A stretch of 31,183 nucleotides of DNA, taken from contig CAZMCU010000017.1 in assembly GCA_964564915.1 (NCBI GenBank), positions 1 through 31,183 of the forward strand. Direction: 5' to 3'. The notes beneath the pieces are model-generated. The model saw only the letters and a program-made list of their open reading frames with translations, had not been told where the DNA came from and did no database searches. The position numbers and the translations under genes are program-made. The stretch comes from JAFGBM01 sp964564915. Its GTDB lineage: Bacteria > Actinomycetota > Actinomycetes > Actinomycetales > Demequinaceae. This document shows, in pieces, positions 23,703 to 31,122 of this stretch. The number at the start of each line of letters is the position of its first letter. Positions within the stretch are counted from its first letter, which is position 1.

Positions 23703-24194
23703 ATGGCCAGTCCCCTGTCCGATCTCGCCGAACGGAGTGACGCGAGACTCCACTTCCTCATCGATCTGATCGAGTCGAAGAACCTGCAGGAGCGGAGCCT
23801 CGGGGACGCGTACCTCAACCGGCGCGGGGCCGACATCCTCGCCCACCTCCACGGCTGGCACCTCCTCTTCGAGGATTGGTTACGAGAGGAGGCGGCCGGT
23901 GCGGAGGTCGTCATGCCCGCGCCTGGACACACCTGGGAGGATCTCCGCTCGCTCAACGACGATCTCTACGAGCGCTACCACGCCTTCTCGTACGGAGAGA
24001 TCAAGGATCTCGTCCTCACATCGCACGCCCACGTCTTCGACCTTCTCCGCGTCCTTCCCGTCGAGGGGTTGACCGACCCCGCCGCCCATCCCTGGTCGGA
24101 CGAGCCGCTACTGACCCTCGCGGACGAGTGCACGGGTCGGCACTACGACTGGGGCATCGAACGGGTCGAGGCGTTCCTCGGTCACGCTGGCTGA
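23703..24194 (+). CDS. ClbS/DfsB family four-helix bundle protein
   Basis: A 163-residue DinB-like helical protein of the ClbS/DfsB family. The segment ADILAHLHGWHLLFEDWLREEA with its His residues, PAPGHTWEDLRSLNDDLYERY, and SHAHVFDLLRVLP match the family pattern. ClbS of E. coli is the colibactin self-resistance cyclopropane hydrolase, but most relatives occur outside toxin clusters and have no known role. No colibactin-type genes are present. It is followed eight bases later by the YggS-like gene, so the two are co-transcribed. Confidence 0.8.
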   Translation: MASPLSDLAERSDARLHFLIDLIESKNLQERSLGDAYLNRRGADILAHLHGWHLLFEDWLREEAAGAEVVMPAPGHTWEDLRSLNDDLYERYHAFSYGEIKDLVLTSHAHVFDLLRVLPVEGLTDPAAHPWSDEPLLTLADECTGRHYDWGIERVEAFLGHAG

Positions 24195-24202
24195 CGGCTC
24201 CA

Positions 24203-24949
24203 ATGGACCTCGCCCCACCCCCCGCCGATTGGGATTACGCCGCCCGATACACCGAGGCTCACGCACGCGTGCGCGCGGCGGAAGACGCGTGCGGACGGAC
24301 CGGCGCGGGGACCCGTGTGCTCATCGCGACCAAGACGTGGGGCCCGGAGGCGGTGAGCGCCGCGTGCGCGGGCGGGGTCCGGCTCGTCGGAGAGAACCGC
24401 ATGCAGGAACTCGCCGCCAAGGGTGCGGCATTCGTCGCGGCGGGGGCCGAGGTTCACGTCATCGGGCCGCTCCAGCGCAACAAGGCTGCCACGGCGGTCG
24501 AATGGGCTAGGTGCGTCCAGACCGTGGACGACCTCGCGCTCGCCGAACGTCTTTCGCGCCTCTGCCTCGATGCGAGCCGGGCGATGGACGTCATGATTCA
24601 GGTCAACGTCTCCGGGGAGGCGTCCAAGGCCGGTGTTACCCCGGTGGACGCCTACACGCTAGCGGTGGCCGTGTCCGCACTCCCCGCCCTCACCGTCACG
24701 GGATTCATGACCGTTGGGCTCCACTCCAGGGACGAGGCCGCGGTGCGTGCGGGGTACGCGACCTTGCGCGAGATCCGTGACGACGCGGTGATCCGCGCCG
24801 AAAGGAGCGAGAACTCCGCCCTCGCCCACGCCTGGGAACTCTCGATGGGAATGTCGGGCGACCTCGAGTGGGCGGTCGCGGAGGGCGCGACGATGGTGCG
24901 CCTCGGCACGGCCGTTATGGGTCCGCGCCCCGTCGCCCCCGTCGGATAG
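24203..24949 (+). CDS. YggS/PLPBP-family PLP-binding protein
   Basis: A 248-residue single-domain TIM-barrel protein of the alanine-racemase-N type. PLP-binding Lys44 lies in VLIATKTW, followed by GENRMQEL, HVIGPLQRNK, QVNVSGEASKAG and the phosphate-binding LSMGMSGDLEWAVAEGATMVRLGTAVMG. Members regulate pyridoxal phosphate and branched-chain amino/keto acid homeostasis rather than catalysing a defined reaction. In other bacteria it usually lies next to ftsZ or proC; here it follows the ClbS-like gene. ATG at 24203 begins the domain; the longer frame to 23876 overlaps the previous gene. Confidence 0.93.
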   Translation: MDLAPPPADWDYAARYTEAHARVRAAEDACGRTGAGTRVLIATKTWGPEAVSAACAGGVRLVGENRMQELAAKGAAFVAAGAEVHVIGPLQRNKAATAVEWARCVQTVDDLALAERLSRLCLDASRAMDVMIQVNVSGEASKAGVTPVDAYTLAVAVSALPALTVTGFMTVGLHSRDEAAVRAGYATLREIRDDAVIRAERSENSALAHAWELSMGMSGDLEWAVAEGATMVRLGTAVMGPRPVAPVG

Positions 24950-24961
24950 TCTGACGTCGCG

Positions 24962-26071
24962 ATGGCAACACTAGTTCCCTCAGCCACGGTGGAGTGGTTG
25001 CTCGAGAGCGACGAGCCCGCGGCCCGATGGGTCGCGTTGACGCGACTGCTCGGCCGGCCTTCGGATGACCCGGATGTGGTCACCGCGCATCAAGCGGTGC
25101 TCGTCGACCCTGGCACCCTCGACCTCATCGATCGGCTCGGGGATTGGGACCATCCCGAGCCGATCGGCGGCCACAATAGTGCGGCGTACGCACCCAACCT
25201 CCTGTGCCTGCTAGCCGACATGGGTGTCGAAGCGGGGGACGACCCGCGCGTCGAAGCGGCGGTCGAGGCGCTCACGCATCACACCGACGAGGAAGGTCGA
25301 CTGGCTTCACCCGCGATCATCAGTCGCATCGGCCCCGAGCCCGTGCTCAGCGCGCTGCTCTGCGATAGCCACGCCATCGTCGAGGTTCTGATTCGGTTCG
25401 GGAGGGCCGAACACCCGGCCACCCGCCGAGCCTTGGAGCGGATGGGGATCGATCTCGCGCAGAACGCTCAAGGCATGGCCTGGCCGTGCATCCCCAGCAA
25501 CGCGTTCCGCGGACCGGGCCGCAAGGCGGACGCGTGCCCCATGGTCACCCTCGAAGCCTTGCGGGCGATCTCCCTGCTCGAGCCCGACCGCCGTCCCGTG
25601 GCTCCGACCGATCTGCTCGCTGCCGCACGGACCATTCTCCACATCTGGCAGAACCGGGGCGCCGAGAAGCCCTACATGTTCGGTCACGGGATCTCCTTTA
25701 AGACCGTCAAGTGGCCACCCTTCTGGTACCACGCCCTGGCGGTACTCGACACCGTCGGGCGCTACCCCGAGTTGTGGAGCCCCCACACGGTCGACGCCAA
25801 TCCCGCGGATCGCAGGTCCGTTGCCGAGCTCGCCGCCTGCCTCGTCGCGTACAACCTGGGGCAAGACGGCCGGGTCGTCCCCCGCTCGTGCTACCGGGGA
25901 TTCGAGGGCTTCTCGTTCGGACAAAAACGGGCCCCATCACCCTTCGCTACCGCGTGCGTTCTCTCGACCCTTTTCCTCTTCGAGGACCTAGCCGATGACG
26001 TTAAGTCGGTGGATGTCCTGGCCTTGGCGAGTTCGAAGGGTGGCACCGGCGTGGCCCGAGGGCCGAAGTGA
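24962..26071 (+). CDS. Probable alpha/alpha-toroid (prenyltransferase-like) protein of unknown function
   Basis: A 369-residue mostly helical protein with no assigned function. It opens with VEWLLESDEPAARWVALTRLL, a pattern found at the start of many actinobacterial terpenoid-cyclase-like toroid proteins. Repeated helical segments are centred on NSAAYAPNLLCLLADMG, ACPMVTLEALRAISLLEP and WPPFWYHALAVLDTVGRYPEL. The Asp-rich DXDD or DDXXD signatures of real cyclases and prenyltransferases are not evident, so a binding or structural role is as likely. Four of five Cys are in the second half. ATG at 24962 has no ribosome-binding site; a TAGTCT overlaps the stop of the previous gene nine bases upstream. 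Confidence 0.65.
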   Translation: MATLVPSATVEWLLESDEPAARWVALTRLLGRPSDDPDVVTAHQAVLVDPGTLDLIDRLGDWDHPEPIGGHNSAAYAPNLLCLLADMGVEAGDDPRVEAAVEALTHHTDEEGRLASPAIISRIGPEPVLSALLCDSHAIVEVLIRFGRAEHPATRRALERMGIDLAQNAQGMAWPCIPSNAFRGPGRKADACPMVTLEALRAISLLEPDRRPVAPTDLLAAARTILHIWQNRGAEKPYMFGHGISFKTVKWPPFWYHALAVLDTVGRYPELWSPHTVDANPADRRSVAELAACLVAYNLGQDGRVVPRSCYRGFEGFSFGQKRAPSPFATACVLSTLFLFEDLADDVKSVDVLALASSKGGTGVARGPK

Positions 26072-26083
26072 GGCCAGCCTTCA

Positions 26084-26113
26084 GTGACAGCGTGGCGCGG
26101 GACCACATACCCT
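26084..26113 (+). promoter_or_regulatory. Leaderless promoter of the VIT1-like gene
   Basis: GTGACA (26084-26089) and TACCCT (26108-26113) are 18 bases apart. The -10 box ends six bases before ATG 26120, and there is no ribosome-binding site. Confidence 0.5.
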
Positions 26114-26119
26114 TTCCCC

Positions 26120-26896
26120 ATGCCGAAACCCCCTTCCGCCGCCCCCGCCGCAACAGCGAAGAAGCGCGGTAAGCGCCCCGAGTATGGAACCGTCGAGCAC
26201 GATCGACAGATCACGCGGCGGCTCAATGCCCTCCGTGCGGCCGTCCTCGGGGCGAACGACGGCGTGGTCAGCATCGCCGCGCTCGTCATCGGCGTGGCGG
26301 GAGCCGTAGCCACCTCCGGCGTTACGGAAACATCCCAGATCGCCACGGCCGGGTTCGCTGGGCTCGCGGCAGGGGCGCTCTCGATGGCCGCCGGTGAGTA
26401 TGTGTCCGTGAGCTCGCAACGCGACGCCGAAGATGCCCAACTCGCGCGCGAACGCAAGTGGCACGTCGAGCGGCCGGAGTGGGAACTCCAGCAACTCGTC
26501 GAACTCAACATGGAGACGGGAATGTCGGAGAAGGTTGCGCGGCTCGCGGCGAAGGAGCAGACGGCCCATGATCCCGTCGCGGCTCACGCCCGCCTCCACC
26601 TCGGAATCACCGATCCCGACTACCTCACGAGCCCAATCCAGGCGGGCGTCGCCTCGCTCCTCGCGTTCACCGTTGGCGGGACGGTACCGATCCTGACGAT
26701 CCTCCTCGCCGGTCCGTCGCTCCGAATTCCGTTGACCTTCGGCGTCGCCATCGTGTGTCTCGTCGGCACGGGTGTGGCGGCAGCGAGCATCGCCCATTCG
26801 TCCAAACCGCGCGCGATGATTCGCAACGTCGTCGGCGGCTGCCTCGCGCTCGCCGTCACGTATGGAATTGGTGCCCTCGTTGGGACGGCGGTCTAG
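26120..26896 (+). CDS. VIT1/CCC1-family iron/manganese transporter
   Basis: A 258-residue membrane protein with the family signatures LRAAVLGANDGVVSIAALVIG (helix 1) and AAGALSMAAGEYVSVSSQRDAE (helix 2). A ~75-residue charged cytoplasmic segment with many Glu and His residues (about 100-170) follows, then three C-terminal helices. In plants and yeast VIT1/CCC1 load iron or manganese into vacuoles; in bacteria the family is thought to export Fe2+ or Mn2+. The 20-residue Pro/Ala/Lys-rich N terminus is extra. ATG 26120 is supported by the promoter; an upstream ATG at 26084 lies in the -35 region. The stop is nine bases from the convergent cimA stop. Confidence 0.9.
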   Translation: MPKPPSAAPAATAKKRGKRPEYGTVEHDRQITRRLNALRAAVLGANDGVVSIAALVIGVAGAVATSGVTETSQIATAGFAGLAAGALSMAAGEYVSVSSQRDAEDAQLARERKWHVERPEWELQQLVELNMETGMSEKVARLAAKEQTAHDPVAAHARLHLGITDPDYLTSPIQAGVASLLAFTVGGTVPILTILLAGPSLRIPLTFGVAIVCLVGTGVAAASIAHSSKPRAMIRNVVGGCLALAVTYGIGALVGTAV

Positions 26897-26905
26897 CCGA
26901 CACCC

Positions 26906-28510
26906 CTACGTCGCGGCGCGATCCTCGACCCCCGCGTGGAGCAATCCGTAGGTCAACGCCTCGCCTAGCGCCTCCCAGGAGGCTTCGATGATGTTGGGTC
27001 CAACACCGACGGTGCGCCACTGACGCCCGGTGAGGGTATCGACGGTCGTGATCATGACGCGGGTCGTCGCGTTCGTGCCGTGACTCGCGTCCGTGATCCG
27101 CACCTTGAAATCGGTCAGGTCGAATCGCGCGATCTCCGGGTAGAAACCCCCGACAGCCTGGCGAAGGGCATGGTCGAGCGCGTTCACCGGGCCGTTGCCC
27201 TCGCCGGTCGACACAAGCCTCTCCCCACCAGCGACGATCTTCACGGTCGCCTCGGCGTCGGCGTTCGTCGGGTCGCCGGACACCGTCTGGACGAGTACCT
27301 TCCAACTCTCCGTCTCCCAATACCGATGGGACTCACCCAACTCGTCACGAAGCAGGAGCTCGAACGACGCGTCGGCGGCGTCGTACGTGTACCCCTCGGC
27401 CTCGGCGTTCTTCACGCTCTCGGCGACGCGACCCAGAAGTTCGCCCTGACCCTCAAGGTCGAACCCGAGTTCGCGTCCCTTGAGCTCGATCGATGCGCGT
27501 CCCGCCATCTCCGAGACCACCATGCGCATGTCGTTGCCGACGAGCGCGGGGTCGATGTGCTGGTAGAGGTCGGGATCGACGCGGATGGCCGAAGCGTGGA
27601 GGCCTCCCTTGTGGGCGAAGGCGCTCACGCCGACGTAGGGCTGGCGCGCAAACGGCGCGATGTTGGTGATCTCGGCGATGGCGTGGGCGATGCGCGTCGC
27701 CTCCTTGAGCCCCGAACCCTTGAGCGTGACCACATCCCGCTTGAGTTCGAGGTTGGCGACGACGGCGATGAGGTCGGCGTTGCCCGTCCGCTCCCCGTAC
27801 CCGTTGATGCAGCCCTGCACCTGAACGGCCCCCGCCTCGACGGCCGCCATGGTGTTGGCAACGGCGCACCCGCCGTCGTTGTGGGCGTGCATGCCCAGCT
27901 TCGAACCCGGAATCGCGGCACCGACCTCGGTGACGATGCGGGAGACGTCGGACGGAAGCATGCCGCCGTTGGTGTCGCAGAGGACGAGCGTGTCCGCGCC
28001 GGCGTCGACCGCCGCCTTCAGGACGCTGACGGCGTACTTGGGGTCAACCTCGTAGCCATTGAAGAAGTGTTCCGCGTCGAGCATGACGCGGCGTTCCTCC
28101 CCCACGAGGTACGCCACGGTTTCGGCGACCATTGCAAGGTTCTCCTCGGCGGTCGTCTTGAGGGCCTTGAGGACGTGACGAATATCGGACTTGGCGACGA
28201 GAGTGACGATGGGGGCCTCGGAATCGAGGAGCGCGCGGACCTGGGGGTCGGTGGCCGCGGTCGCACCAGCCTTGCGCGTGGCACCGAACGCGGCGAGCTG
28301 GGCGTTCGCGAGTGTGAGTTCCTTGTGTGCGAGCGCGAAGAACTCCGTGTCCTTCGGGATCGCTCCCGGCCAGCCACCCTCGATGACTCCCACGCCGAGC
28401 TCATCGAGCAGGGGGGCAATCGCCATCTTGTCCGCGACGGAAAGATTCATGCCCTCCTGTTGGGCGCCGTCACGCAACGTCGTGTCGTATACCTCGATCT
28501 GAGCGGCCAT
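26906..28510 (-). CDS. cimA: (R)-citramalate synthase
   Basis: CimA condenses pyruvate and acetyl-CoA to citramalate, starting the threonine-independent route to 2-oxobutyrate and isoleucine. The 534-residue protein has an HMGL-like TIM barrel with DTTLRDGAQQEG (9-20) and the metal-binding GMHAHNDGGCAVAN, and GYGERTGNADL. An accessory domain follows, and a C-terminal LeuA-type regulatory domain (about 400-534) that binds the feedback amino acid. Length and DTTLRDGAQQEG favour the CimA-type family over LeuA. The three-Ile leader supports an isoleucine role. ATG at 28510 has AGGAGG five bases upstream; GTG at 28516 lies inside that site. Downstream steps would use LeuCD and LeuB. Confidence 0.92.
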   Translation of the reverse strand: MAAQIEVYDTTLRDGAQQEGMNLSVADKMAIAPLLDELGVGVIEGGWPGAIPKDTEFFALAHKELTLANAQLAAFGATRKAGATAATDPQVRALLDSEAPIVTLVAKSDIRHVLKALKTTAEENLAMVAETVAYLVGEERRVMLDAEHFFNGYEVDPKYAVSVLKAAVDAGADTLVLCDTNGGMLPSDVSRIVTEVGAAIPGSKLGMHAHNDGGCAVANTMAAVEAGAVQVQGCINGYGERTGNADLIAVVANLELKRDVVTLKGSGLKEATRIAHAIAEITNIAPFARQPYVGVSAFAHKGGLHASAIRVDPDLYQHIDPALVGNDMRMVVSEMAGRASIELKGRELGFDLEGQGELLGRVAESVKNAEAEGYTYDAADASFELLLRDELGESHRYWETESWKVLVQTVSGDPTNADAEATVKIVAGGERLVSTGEGNGPVNALDHALRQAVGGFYPEIARFDLTDFKVRITDASHGTNATTRVMITTVDTLTGRQWRTVGVGPNIIEASWEALGEALTYGLLHAGVEDRAAT

Positions 28511-28555
28511 GGCCACCTCCTAGTACCTCGCGCTCGCCGTCCGGCCCTCCAACAC

Positions 28556-28580
28556 AAAAGCCCCCCGGGTACGGGAGGCT
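28556..28580 (-). terminator. Intrinsic terminator in the cimA leader (attenuator candidate)
   Basis: On the minus strand AGCCTCCCG and CGGGGGGCT pair over 9 bp (one U-G) with loop TACC, followed by TTTGTGTT. It sits 45 bases before the cimA start and 26 bases after the last base of the leader peptide stop codon. A terminator inside the 5' leader of a biosynthetic gene points to attenuation. Confidence 0.75.
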
Positions 28581-28607
28581 GCGCGTCGCGGGTGACCGTC
28601 GACGCGC
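28581..28607 (-). promoter_or_regulatory. Leader hairpin 1 upstream of the cimA terminator
   Basis: A perfect 8-bp stem GCGCGTCG/CGACGCGC encloses an 11-base loop. Its 5' arm begins at the last base of the leader stop codon and its 3' arm abuts the terminator. A ribosome stalled at the Ile codons would cover the 5' arm. Confidence 0.6.
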
Positions 28608-28642
28608 TACGGAATGATGATCGTGCGAGCCATCCCCGCCAT
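28607..28642 (-). CDS. Leader peptide with three Ile codons
   Basis: ATG at 28642 opens an 11-residue frame reading MAGMARTIIIP and ending in TAG; ATG at 28633 gives the 8-residue MARTIIIP. The three consecutive Ile codons (ATC ATC ATT) lie just before the stop codon and hairpin 1, the position expected for an amino-acid-sensing leader peptide. Initiation evidence is weak: GGCGGGG is too close to the second ATG, and a TATCGT box is 21 bases before the first. It is called on the Ile run and the adjoining attenuator-like structures. Confidence 0.6.
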   Translation of the reverse strand: MAGMARTIIIP

Positions 28643-28756
28643 TGTGACACACGGACGCGCATCACGATACCTCGCGGCTACCAGAACCTCGTCGCGCACC
28701 TCACGCACCAACCAGCGGACCACGGGCACAATGGTGGGGGCGGAAAGGAGCCAACG

Positions 28757-30394
28757 GTGGCTGCGGCACGGGCGACGACCTCACCGGGTTGGGCTGCCAT
28801 GGCCGCGCGCCTCGTCAAAGACGAGGGCCGGACCCTGTTTGGTCTCGCCTACGCGCTCACCGGGACCGAGGCCGAGGCCGAACGCCTCGTCCGTGCCGCG
28901 GTGGATCGCACGTTCGACCACGCCACCAAGAAGACCCCACCGGCCACCGTCGCCGCGCTCGCGCGACGCGCGCTCTATGCCCAATTCCTCGACGAGGCGA
29001 AGGCGTCGGAGAAGAAGAAGGGGAAACGCACCAAGGGAGCCGAGGAAGCGCCCCCCGTGGCCCCACCTCGCCTTCCCCTGATCGAGGCTCTCGCCTCCCT
29101 TCCCGCGGCCGAGCGCATGTGCATCGTCATGAGGTTCTATGAGGGCCTCTCCGCCGTGACGATCGGCCGCGATATCGACGTCGCGGTGACGACGGTCCAC
29201 CGCTACCTGACCGATGGGCTCGACGGGCTAGCAGCGGTTCTGGGGGATCCAGGGCTAGACCGGGAGGAGGCCCTCAACGGGGGGTGCTCCCTCGAGGGCG
29301 AAGACGGGCTACCCCAGCAAGCCCCGCCAACCGACGCTGTCAGCCGAGCGTTTTCCGCCGTCGACGACCTCGCCATAGCCGCCTACCGCGACCTCGCCCT
29401 CGCGACCGACGCCACCCCCGTCGTCCGGGCGCTGACGAGGCGCAAGAAGAGGCGAGCGTGGGCCGTCGCGGGTCTCAGCGTGGCTGCGGTCGCGTCCCTC
29501 GCGGTCGGGGGGTGGGTCGTCGCCCAGGCCGTCATCCCACCGGCCGAGACGATCGCGATCAGCCCGTCGCCCTCGGTCTCTCCCGGCCCGTACGGGTTCG
29601 GAGTCCTGTCGGCGGACGACATCCTTCTGGATTCCCAAACCTGGGGCGTCGCGGGATACGCGATCGAAGGGGATCAACGCTTCCTCTCGTGCGCGATCGA
29701 CGACCTCGCCCCCGAACCCGGGGGCGACGGCTCCATTCTCATCGGCGGGGACTGCACGCAGCGAACGACGACGGCCGTCAGCGTGTCGACGACGATCACC
29801 CCCATGGACGCTTCACCGGGGGACGACCGCGTCAGCGTCGCCGTGACGGTGATCAATACGGGTGACGCGCCCATCGCCATCTACCGCGACTCGCTGAGCC
29901 TCGGCTTCGAGTTGCCGTGGGGGGTGCTCTCCAGCTTCCAGGGTCCGGGCGACTCCCTGTTCTCCATCCAGGGCCCGTCCCTGGACGATCGTTCGCTCCG
30001 CCTCTCAAGCAGCCCCATGGAGGACGTCGTCGTGCTCCAACCGGCCGAGCAACTGACGGTCGTTATGAGCGCACAGCGGCTGCTCCTCGCCGACTTTCAA
30101 GCCCAGATTGACGACCCCTCCTCCGGTGTAACACAGGAGATCGCCGAGGAGTGGGTCCGCGACTCCTCCGCCATCGGTGAGGTCTCCGTCGACGATGACA
30201 TCCTCGCCGCGTTCCGCGCCGGCGAGTACGCGCCGCCCGGGGCGGTCTTCGTCGCGGTCGCGCCGACCGAGCAGGATTCCCTGCGGATGGTTGTCCTCAT
30301 GGACCTCCACCCCGGTATCGGGGTCGCGCCTGGACCAAGCCCCAGTCCGAGCGCGAGCCCCAGCGCTACTCCCAGCGTGAGCGCGTCGCCCTAG
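28757..30394 (+). CDS. ECF sigma-like protein fused to membrane anchor and exported domain
   Basis: A 545-residue protein of unusual build. Residues 15-80 resemble sigma region 2 of actinobacterial SigE-type ECF factors (RTLFGLAYALTGTEAEAERLVRAAV), though the usual promoter-melting residues are poorly conserved. Residues 110-160 are a good region 4 with helix-turn-helix (LPAAERMCIVMRFYEGLSA, DVAVTTVHRYLTDGL). A linker leads to a Lys/Arg-rich stop and one membrane helix (234-257). The exported part (about 260-545) has two Cys (312, 333), a beta-rich region with SVAVTVINTGDAPI, and a Ser/Pro tail. GTG at 28757 follows AAAGGAG by six bases; the frame is open far upstream only antisense to cimA. 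It may be a one-component membrane-tethered regulator. Confidence 0.8.
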   Translation: MAAARATTSPGWAAMAARLVKDEGRTLFGLAYALTGTEAEAERLVRAAVDRTFDHATKKTPPATVAALARRALYAQFLDEAKASEKKKGKRTKGAEEAPPVAPPRLPLIEALASLPAAERMCIVMRFYEGLSAVTIGRDIDVAVTTVHRYLTDGLDGLAAVLGDPGLDREEALNGGCSLEGEDGLPQQAPPTDAVSRAFSAVDDLAIAAYRDLALATDATPVVRALTRRKKRRAWAVAGLSVAAVASLAVGGWVVAQAVIPPAETIAISPSPSVSPGPYGFGVLSADDILLDSQTWGVAGYAIEGDQRFLSCAIDDLAPEPGGDGSILIGGDCTQRTTTAVSVSTTITPMDASPGDDRVSVAVTVINTGDAPIAIYRDSLSLGFELPWGVLSSFQGPGDSLFSIQGPSLDDRSLRLSSSPMEDVVVLQPAEQLTVVMSAQRLLLADFQAQIDDPSSGVTQEIAEEWVRDSSAIGEVSVDDDILAAFRAGEYAPPGAVFVAVAPTEQDSLRMVVLMDLHPGIGVAPGPSPSPSASPSATPSVSASP

Positions 30395-30993
30395 TCCGCC
30401 TCGCGCGCGTCGTCTATCGCGTCCGGTGTGGGCTGGCTTCCGGCGAGCCCCCCTCGGTTGAGGGCACGACGCAAGAGTCGCCACTCCGGTAGCGCCCGGT
30501 CCATGACGGCGTAGAACCGCGCGTTGTGGCCGCGTTCGATGAGATGGGCGAGTTCGTGGACAACGACGTACTCCAAGAGCTCCGGTTCGCGACGCGCGAG
30601 CTCGAGGTTGAGGGTGACGCGGCGGGCCTTGATGTTGCACGTTCCCCACCGCGTGGTCATTCGGCGGATGGTGAAGTCGGGGATGGGGACGCCCATGCGC
30701 GGCGCCCACCGTGCGAGCAGGGGTGGGATGGCGCGGCGCAGCTCCCGGCGCAGGCGGTTGGCCTCGGGGCCGGCTTCGAGCGGTGGGGGCTGGAGGGCGA
30801 TCCGCTGACGATGCGTCTCGATCCATCGGGCCTTGCTCGCGACGAACGCCGCGATGTCCCGCTCGGGGACGTGCGGAGGTGCCGTGACCCGAACCTCCCC
30901 GGCAGGGGCCTTAATGGTGATCCGCACGTTCTTCACACGCTTGCGCGTGACGACATACTCGATGCCGCTGTGGGCGAGTACGGGCGGGACCAT
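30391..30993 (-). CDS. YgjP-like (DUF45) metallopeptidase
   Basis: A 200-residue M48-related protein with zinc site HELAH (146-150) and a third ligand His156 in ERGHNARF, forming HExxH-x5-H. The upstream TTRWGTCN (113-120) and TLNLELARREPELLEYVVVHELAH pattern is the DUF45/YgjP signature. Members are often encoded beside restriction or SprT-like systems, but no such genes are visible here. ATG at 30993 is chosen over 31044 because a TACGCT box ends exactly six bases before it and the domain begins there. Its 3' end overlaps the stop of the sigma-fusion gene by four bases. No physiological substrate is established. Confidence 0.88.
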   Translation of the reverse strand: MVPPVLAHSGIEYVVTRKRVKNVRITIKAPAGEVRVTAPPHVPERDIAAFVASKARWIETHRQRIALQPPPLEAGPEANRLRRELRRAIPPLLARWAPRMGVPIPDFTIRRMTTRWGTCNIKARRVTLNLELARREPELLEYVVVHELAHLIERGHNARFYAVMDRALPEWRLLRRALNRGGLAGSQPTPDAIDDAREAD

Positions 30994-30999
30994 GGGGAG

Positions 31000-31005
31000 A
31001 GCGTA
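31000..31005 (-). promoter_or_regulatory. Leaderless -10 box of the YgjP-like gene
   Basis: On the minus strand TACGCT is followed by CTCCCC and ATG. There is no ribosome-binding site, so a leaderless transcript is likely. Confidence 0.45.
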
Positions 31006-31122
31006 CGACCGTTGCGGGCGGCATCGGGAAACGGCGCGACGCATGTCGGGCGTGTACCGTGCGCGTGTCGCCTGCCTAGGGGAGACTGATGGCAGACGAT
31101 TGGGCGCGAACGGAGGAGCAGG

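Noticed and set aside
27080..28756. Long open plus-strand extension upstream of the sigma-fusion gene, antisense to cimA
   Set aside because: It mirrors cimA codon bias, has no domain similarity and is unnecessary because GTG 28757 has a strong ribosome-binding site.
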